Of a stretch of 64,000 nucleotides of DNA, positions 59,623 through 64,000 are shown piece by piece; the stretch's first letter is position 1, and the number at the start of each line of letters is the position of its first letter. The stretch is from Parvularcula lutaonensis (lineage in GTDB: Bacteria > Pseudomonadota > Alphaproteobacteria > Caulobacterales > Parvularculaceae). The position numbers and the translations under genes were made by a program. The stretch covers positions 315,507-379,506 of the forward strand of contig NZ_BMXU01000002.1 in assembly GCF_014651915.1 (NCBI RefSeq), written 5' to 3'. The notes under the pieces were generated by a model. That model ran no database searches, was not told where the DNA came from, and worked only from the letters and a program-made list of their open reading frames with translations.

Positions 59623-60516
59623 CTATTCGGCCGCGAACCGTCCGCCCCGATTGGCGTAGGCCTGGGTGCCGCGGTTGAAAACCTTGTCCGTGTCCAGAAC
59701 GTCTGCCGGGGAATATTCGTAACTCGACGCGTGGCCCTCGTCCCGGAGGGCCTCGTAGAGCGGCGCGAAATCCGTGCGGAGCGTTTTCTCGAGCAGGTCT
59801 TCGTAGCTGTCGATGACGAAATAGGTCTGCTGGAAATCGTCGATGCGGTAATCCGTCCGCAGCAGGCGATCGACGTCGAAGCCAATCCTGTTCGGCGAGG
59901 GGTCTTCGAGGCTGAACACACTCTCAGCCGGCGATGAGACGATGCCGGCGCCGTAGATGCGCATGCCTTCATCGGTGTTGATGAGGCCAAATTCGACCGT
60001 GTACCAATAAAGTGCGGCGAGGTTCTTGAGGCAGCCCGAATCGAGGCTCCTGAGCCCGCCTTGGCCATAGGCCTGCATGTAGTCGGCGAAGACCGGATTC
60101 GACAGCATCGGGACATGGCCGAAGACATCGTGGAAGACGTCGGGCTCCTGAATGTAATCGAGCTGGTCCGGCTTGCGGATGAAATTGCCCGCCGGGAAGC
60201 GCCGGTTGGCAAGGTGGTCGAAGAAGACCTCATCCGGAACGAGGCCCGGAACGGCAACCACGCGCCATCCTGTGAGTGCTTCGAGCTCGTCGGACATGCG
60301 TTCGAAATGGGGGATGCCGCCTTTCCCGAGGTCGAGCGCCTTGAGCCCTTCAAGGAAGGCCTTGTCGGCCCGTCCCGGAAGCACCTCCATCAGGCGCTTG
60401 TAAAGCGTGTCCCAGGTCGCATGCTCTTCGTCGGTGTAGCTCTCCCAGTCCTGCGGGATCGTGTAATCCTCAGCAGGGGCCTGACTTGCGCGGTGAAACT
60501 CTCCGGTTTCCTTCAT
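59623..60516 (-). CDS. phhA: Phenylalanine 4-hydroxylase
   Basis: Iron- and tetrahydropterin-dependent enzyme of 297 aa converting Phe to Tyr. Iron ligands are the two His in FHDVFGHVPML and Glu in YWYTVEFGL. The catalytic domain spans about 40-280 and lacks a regulatory ACT domain, as in bacterial enzymes. The ATG at 60516 has GTCGGAGG upstream. Confidence 0.96.
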   Translation of the reverse strand: MKETGEFHRASQAPAEDYTIPQDWESYTDEEHATWDTLYKRLMEVLPGRADKAFLEGLKALDLGKGGIPHFERMSDELEALTGWRVVAVPGLVPDEVFFDHLANRRFPAGNFIRKPDQLDYIQEPDVFHDVFGHVPMLSNPVFADYMQAYGQGGLRSLDSGCLKNLAALYWYTVEFGLINTDEGMRIYGAGIVSSPAESVFSLEDPSPNRIGFDVDRLLRTDYRIDDFQQTYFVIDSYEDLLEKTLRTDFAPLYEALRDEGHASSYEYSPADVLDTDKVFNRGTQAYANRGGRFAAE

Positions 60517-60582
60517 GGCGTGTCCTCCGACAGGTGAGCGCAATAGCCCAAACCCGCCGGGGACCCAAGTCAGGGTGACTGC

Positions 60583-60765
60583 TTAGAAAATCCGCAGGAT
60601 CTTCGCCGTGCGGCCTGCGTTCTCGATCGGACAGGGCAGGGGCCTTGCGAACGGGTTCGGCTGGACCTCCGCCAGCACCCGGCCGCGAAGGGTCACGCGA
60701 AGCCCTTCCAGCGCCTCGGCCCAGGCTTCTTCACACATTCTCGCACTTGGAAACGGGATACGCAT
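60583..60765 (-). CDS. Small conserved-looking ORF (60 aa)
   Basis: The 60-aa frame from ATG 60765 (GGAGG 9-13 nt upstream) starts MRIPFPSARMCEEAWAEAL. It contains a single amphipathic helix, then a beta-strand-like LRVTLRGRVLAEVQPNPFARPLP, and ends ILRIF. It lies 66 nt upstream of phhA on the same strand and could be a leader gene of that operon. I recognise no family. Confidence 0.5.
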   Translation of the reverse strand: MRIPFPSARMCEEAWAEALEGLRVTLRGRVLAEVQPNPFARPLPCPIENAGRTAKILRIF

Positions 60766-60796
60766 CCTCGAGACCTCCAACCCACCTTACCACCAC

Positions 60797-60845
60797 GCAA
60801 GGTCCTTGCAGCCTATTGGGGCTTCCTTGCGCAAGAACTGAGGCA
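60797..60845. promoter_or_regulatory. Two GCAAG-type palindromes between the 60-aa ORF and the oxidoreductase
   Basis: GCAAGG-T-CCTTGC at 60797-60809 and CTTGCGCAAG at 60836-60845 share the half-site CTTGC. They fall in the 196-bp divergent control region. An unknown regulator could bind both. Confidence 0.4.
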
Positions 60846-60961
60846 ATTTGTGGACACCGTTACGCAAGTCTTAACGGGGGGCTTGCTTCTAGGCCCGCTC
60901 CTCATCATTGGTGACCAACCGTGAGGCGCGGCCTTGCGAGAAGAATGATAGGCGGAGCAGC

Positions 60962-61882
60962 ATGACAGACGTTCTGAAAGCTGGCGTGGCGGGTGCCGGG
61001 GTCTTTGGCGGCTACCACGCGAACAAATACGCCGAGACCGAGGGCGCGGAACTCGTCGCGATCTACGATCACGATATTGAGCGCGCCAAGGAGCGTGCCG
61101 ACAAGTTCGGCGCGAAGGGCTTTGATAATTACGATGCCTTCCTTGCACAGGTCGATGTCCTGACCATCGCGACGCCCGCGACGACCCATGCATCGCTTGC
61201 CGCGAAGGCGATCGCGGCCGGCAAGCACGTGCTGGTCGAGAAGCCGATCGCCATGACGGTGGACGAAGCCGACGCCCTGATCGAGGCCGCCGAGGCGAAG
61301 GGTGTCTTCATTCAGGTGGGTCATCAGGAGCGCTATGTCGCTGCCGCTTTCGGGTTGTTTGACCGCGAGGTGCCCCAGAAGGTCACGTCCCGCCGGATGA
61401 ACCGCTACAGCCCCCGCGCTGGGGATGTCTCGGTGGTGCTCGACCTGATGATCCACGATCTCGACCTGCTGGCCCAGCTGACCGGACGTTCGGACGCCGA
61501 CATCCTCAGGATCGAGAGCCGCAAGGAGAAGGGTGATTTCGCCGACTATGTTGACGTGACCCTCGATATTGGCGGCGTGCAGGCGCGGCTCATCGCTTCG
61601 CGGCTTGAGGATGATCCGGTGCGTGACCTGAGGATGGAATATCTCGACGGCCAAGTGCATCTCGACTTCCTGAAACGCGAAGTCGCCAACACCACGCCGG
61701 AGCCGGTGGCGGCCGATTTCTCTGGTGACGACCTGCCATTGGCCTTGAAGGACCCGCTTGGTTTTGGAACCGAAAGCTTTCTTGCCGCGGTGAGGTCGGG
61801 TGTCAGCCCGGCCGTTCCGGGCCAGGCGGGTCGCCGTGCTCTCGCCATGGCGCTGGCGATCGAGGAAGCCATTGATGCCTGA
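60962..61882 (+). CDS. Gfo/Idh/MocA-family oxidoreductase
   Basis: NAD(P)-dependent oxidoreductase of 306 aa. The Rossmann motif is GVAGAGVFGGYHA (about 8-20), followed by the VEKPIAMT motif with Lys in EKP (about 94-101), typical of glucose-fructose oxidoreductase relatives. Substrate unknown, often a sugar. GGCGGAG precedes the ATG at 60962. Overlaps nadE by 8 nt. Confidence 0.9.
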   Translation: MTDVLKAGVAGAGVFGGYHANKYAETEGAELVAIYDHDIERAKERADKFGAKGFDNYDAFLAQVDVLTIATPATTHASLAAKAIAAGKHVLVEKPIAMTVDEADALIEAAEAKGVFIQVGHQERYVAAAFGLFDREVPQKVTSRRMNRYSPRAGDVSVVLDLMIHDLDLLAQLTGRSDADILRIESRKEKGDFADYVDVTLDIGGVQARLIASRLEDDPVRDLRMEYLDGQVHLDFLKREVANTTPEPVAADFSGDDLPLALKDPLGFGTESFLAAVRSGVSPAVPGQAGRRALAMALAIEEAIDA

Positions 61883-63527
61883 GCGGCTGCGGATCGCCCT
61901 GGCGCAGCTCAACCCTGTTGTTGGCGACCTGTCCGGCAATGCCGCGAAAATCCTGGATGCGCGGGCAGAGGCTGGCGACGCTGATCTGGTGGTGACCCCG
62001 GAGCTGTCGGTCTCAGGCTATCCGCCCGAGGACCTGGTCTTGCGCCCGAGTTATGTCGATGCCTGCATGAAGGCAGCGGCAGCGCTGGCGCAGAAGACCG
62101 TCGATGGTCCGGGCGTGATTGTGGGATGTCCGTGGAAGGACGACGGGCATGCCGATCGGCCCTACAACGCGGCACTCCTGCTTGACCGGGGCAAGGTCGC
62201 AGGCGTTGCGCGCAAGGTGCATCTTCCCAATTACGGTCCCTTTGACGAGCCGAGGACCTTTGCCGCTGGTCCGAGCCCGCAGGCGCTGAAATTCCGTGGC
62301 TGGCAGCTGGGCCTCATGGTCTGCGAGGACATGTGGTTCCCGCATGTGAGCCGGCGTCTGAAAGAAGCAGGCGCCGACATGCTCATCGCTCCGCATGGCT
62401 CGCCCTTCCGCAGGAATGTGAAACGGGAGCGGCGCGACCATGCCGAGGCGCGCTCCTTGGAGACCGGCCTGCCCCTCTTCTTCGTCAATCAGGTGGGCGG
62501 GCAGGACGAGCTGGTCTTCGACGGCGGGTCCTTCGCCGTGAGCGCGGGCCGGGTCCGAGGCCAACTGCCGCTGTTTGTCGAGAAGGTGCAGGGCTTCGAC
62601 ATCGTCAAGGACGATGGCTCCTTGCAGGTCAGCAGGTCGGAATATGCCGATTGGCCCGAGGACGAGGCGCTGGTCTACGAAGCGGTTCTGGTCGGAACGC
62701 GGGACTATGTGTTGAAGTCCGGGTTCCGTCAGGTTGTCCTGGGACTATCCGGCGGCATCGACAGTGCCCTCGTCGCCGCCATCGCCGTCGATGCTTTGGG
62801 CGCAGCGAATGTGCACTGCGTCCGCCTGCCTTCGCGCTATACGTCCGAAGCGTCGATGACCGATGCCGAAGCCTGCGCCAAGGCACTGGGGACGCGGCTC
62901 GACACCATCCCGATCGAGCCGGGGGTCGAAGCGATGACCGGGATGCTGGCGGGCATCTTCGCAGGTCGCCAGCCGGGCCTTGCGGAGGAGAACATCCAGT
63001 CGCGCCTTCGCGGGACCGCGCTGATGGCGATCTCGAACAAGCTCGGCTCGATGATGCTCACCACCGGCAACAAGTCGGAAATGGCAGTGGGCTACGCCAC
63101 GCTCTATGGCGACATGAATGGCGGCTATAATCCGCTCAAGGATGTTTACAAGGTCGATGTGTTCAGGCTCGCCCGCTGGCGCAACGCGAACAAGCCGGAT
63201 TGGGCCTTGGGCCCAGGCGGAGAAGTGATCCCCGAGGCGATCATCGCCAAACCTCCGTCAGCAGAGCTTCGTGAAGACCAGAAAGACGAGGACAGCCTCC
63301 CGCCCTACGAGGTGCTCGATGCGATCCTTCATGGCCTGGTCGAGGAAGAGGCGAGCGTCGACGCGATCGCTTCACGCGGCTTTGACGAGGAGCTGGTGCG
63401 CCGTATCCAGACGATGCTGTTCAGGGCGGAATACAAACGCAGGCAATCTGCGCCGGGACCGAAAGTCTCGACACGGTATTTCGGGCGCGACCGGCGCTAT
63501 CCGATCGTGAACCGGTTCACGGGCTGA
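61875..63527 (+). CDS. nadE: Glutamine-dependent NAD(+) synthetase
   Basis: Final step of NAD biosynthesis, 550 aa. The N-terminal nitrilase-type glutaminase (about 1-260) has Glu in VTPELSVSGYPPEDL, Lys in VARKVHLPNYG and Cys in MVCEDMWFP. The C-terminal synthetase has the P-loop LSGGIDSALVAAIA and the family segment TTGNKSEMAVGYATLYGD. Start overlaps the stop of the oxidoreductase gene, indicating coupling. Essential in most bacteria. Confidence 0.97.
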   Translation: MPERLRIALAQLNPVVGDLSGNAAKILDARAEAGDADLVVTPELSVSGYPPEDLVLRPSYVDACMKAAAALAQKTVDGPGVIVGCPWKDDGHADRPYNAALLLDRGKVAGVARKVHLPNYGPFDEPRTFAAGPSPQALKFRGWQLGLMVCEDMWFPHVSRRLKEAGADMLIAPHGSPFRRNVKRERRDHAEARSLETGLPLFFVNQVGGQDELVFDGGSFAVSAGRVRGQLPLFVEKVQGFDIVKDDGSLQVSRSEYADWPEDEALVYEAVLVGTRDYVLKSGFRQVVLGLSGGIDSALVAAIAVDALGAANVHCVRLPSRYTSEASMTDAEACAKALGTRLDTIPIEPGVEAMTGMLAGIFAGRQPGLAEENIQSRLRGTALMAISNKLGSMMLTTGNKSEMAVGYATLYGDMNGGYNPLKDVYKVDVFRLARWRNANKPDWALGPGGEVIPEAIIAKPPSAELREDQKDEDSLPPYEVLDAILHGLVEEEASVDAIASRGFDEELVRRIQTMLFRAEYKRRQSAPGPKVSTRYFGRDRRYPIVNRFTG

Positions 63528-63532
63528 AAGGC

Positions 63533-63931
63533 GTGGATCCGGTCGCGCTCATCGCGAAGTTCATCGTTGCCCTCGCGATCATCTATCTCTTCGTCCTCGG
63601 TATCATAGCGATAGCCAGACCGAAGCTCGCCTGGCGATTCCTGTCAGGCTTCGCCTCCACGCCTCAGGCGAACGCGCTTGAAGCCGTCATCCGGGCAATC
63701 ATTGGCGTTGCGGTGATGGTGGAGGCAGGGAGCTTCAGGTTCGCGGCCTTCTTCTTTGTCTTCGGCGCGTTCCTCACGGTTTCGGCCATCGCCATGCTGT
63801 TCATGTACAGGCAGCATCGCAGCTTTGCGCAGAAGGTCGTGCCTCCGCTCAAACGCCTGCTCTGGCTCTATGGTTTGGCCTCGATCGGTCTCGGCATCGT
63901 TCTGTGGCGGCTCTGGAGTCCCGCTTACTGA
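63533..63931 (+). CDS. Small integral membrane protein, unknown
   Basis: The 132-aa protein starts at GTG 63533, 5 nt after the nadE stop. Hydrophobic segments lie at about 8-28, 48-64, 68-90 and 106-127, suggesting four helices with short loops. No family is recognised. Co-transcription with nadE is likely from the tight spacing. Confidence 0.7.
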   Translation: MDPVALIAKFIVALAIIYLFVLGIIAIARPKLAWRFLSGFASTPQANALEAVIRAIIGVAVMVEAGSFRFAAFFFVFGAFLTVSAIAMLFMYRQHRSFAQKVVPPLKRLLWLYGLASIGLGIVLWRLWSPAY

Positions 63932-64000
63932 ACGTAGTCAGTAACCGTTTGGCCAGCGCCCCGAACAGAAGGGCATCAGGCTAACAACAGGATGCACTGA

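Overview
The window is GC-rich, gene-dense DNA of an alphaproteobacterium. The lineage call is inference. It rests on the FlaF/FlbT flagellin-control pair, a long-tailed flagellin without a D0-D3 set of the enteric type, an HWE/HisKA_2-type kinase, CtrA-like half-sites in front of flagellar genes, and an alphaproteobacterial RPA-type replication initiator. A relative of the Caulobacterales / Hyphomonadaceae / Parvularculales is my best guess, but no 16S or other decisive marker is present.

Layout. (1) 1-3786: flagellin cluster, with the 3' end of one flagellin, a complete near-identical second flagellin, flaF, flbT and a DUF1217 gene. (2) 3783-6548: an ASCH-domain gene and a GDSL-esterase autotransporter. 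(3) 6585-9562: fliI divergent from flgB-flgC-fliE-fliQ, then a CHASE3 sensor kinase with a single-domain response regulator (9824-11664). (4) 12046-13925: a lower-GC island holding a NaeI-type restriction-modification system in which BOTH the methyltransferase and the endonuclease carry one in-frame nonsense codon. (5) 14041-18604: flhA, a formyltransferase-family gene, fliR and flhB, overlapping or tightly spaced. (6) 18681-24732: amidohydrolase lipoprotein, a large MscS channel, then flgD and fliK. (7) 24826-31683: PcfJ-like protein, SDR, arfB, a 40-aa ORF divergent from soxR with a SoxR operator placed exactly as in MerR-type promoters, ferredoxin-NADP reductase, DUF1499 lipoprotein, SSF symporter.

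(8) 31631-43958: the serC-serA-serB operon abuts a complete replication/partition module: an HTH gene, parB, parA, an iteron-containing origin and an RPA-type repA, followed by an SbcD-like nuclease and a long SMC-like ATPase. Three perfect 14-bp palindromes at exactly 25-bp spacing lie between parA and parB and look like a centromere. Essential or housekeeping genes (serCAB, rpsD, miaA, nadE, class II DAHP synthase) lie on both sides, so this is either a chromid (secondary chromosome) or a plasmid replicon fixed in the main chromosome.

(9) 44032-63931: housekeeping and accessory genes: renalase-like oxidoreductase, a photolyase-family protein with apparently swapped domain order, amidase, rpsD, a secreted Cys-rich peptide, grxD, miaA, a redoxin, a DEAD-box helicase, alcohol dehydrogenase, PepSY protein, DAHP synthase, an H-NOX-like sensor with a HisKA-receiver protein that has no ATPase domain, acyltransferase, phenylalanine hydroxylase, Gfo/Idh/MocA oxidoreductase and nadE.

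No tRNA, rRNA, CRISPR array, transposase or intact insertion sequence was recognised. Packing is very tight, and four convergent gene pairs share their stop codons in a CTAG or TTAG tetranucleotide.
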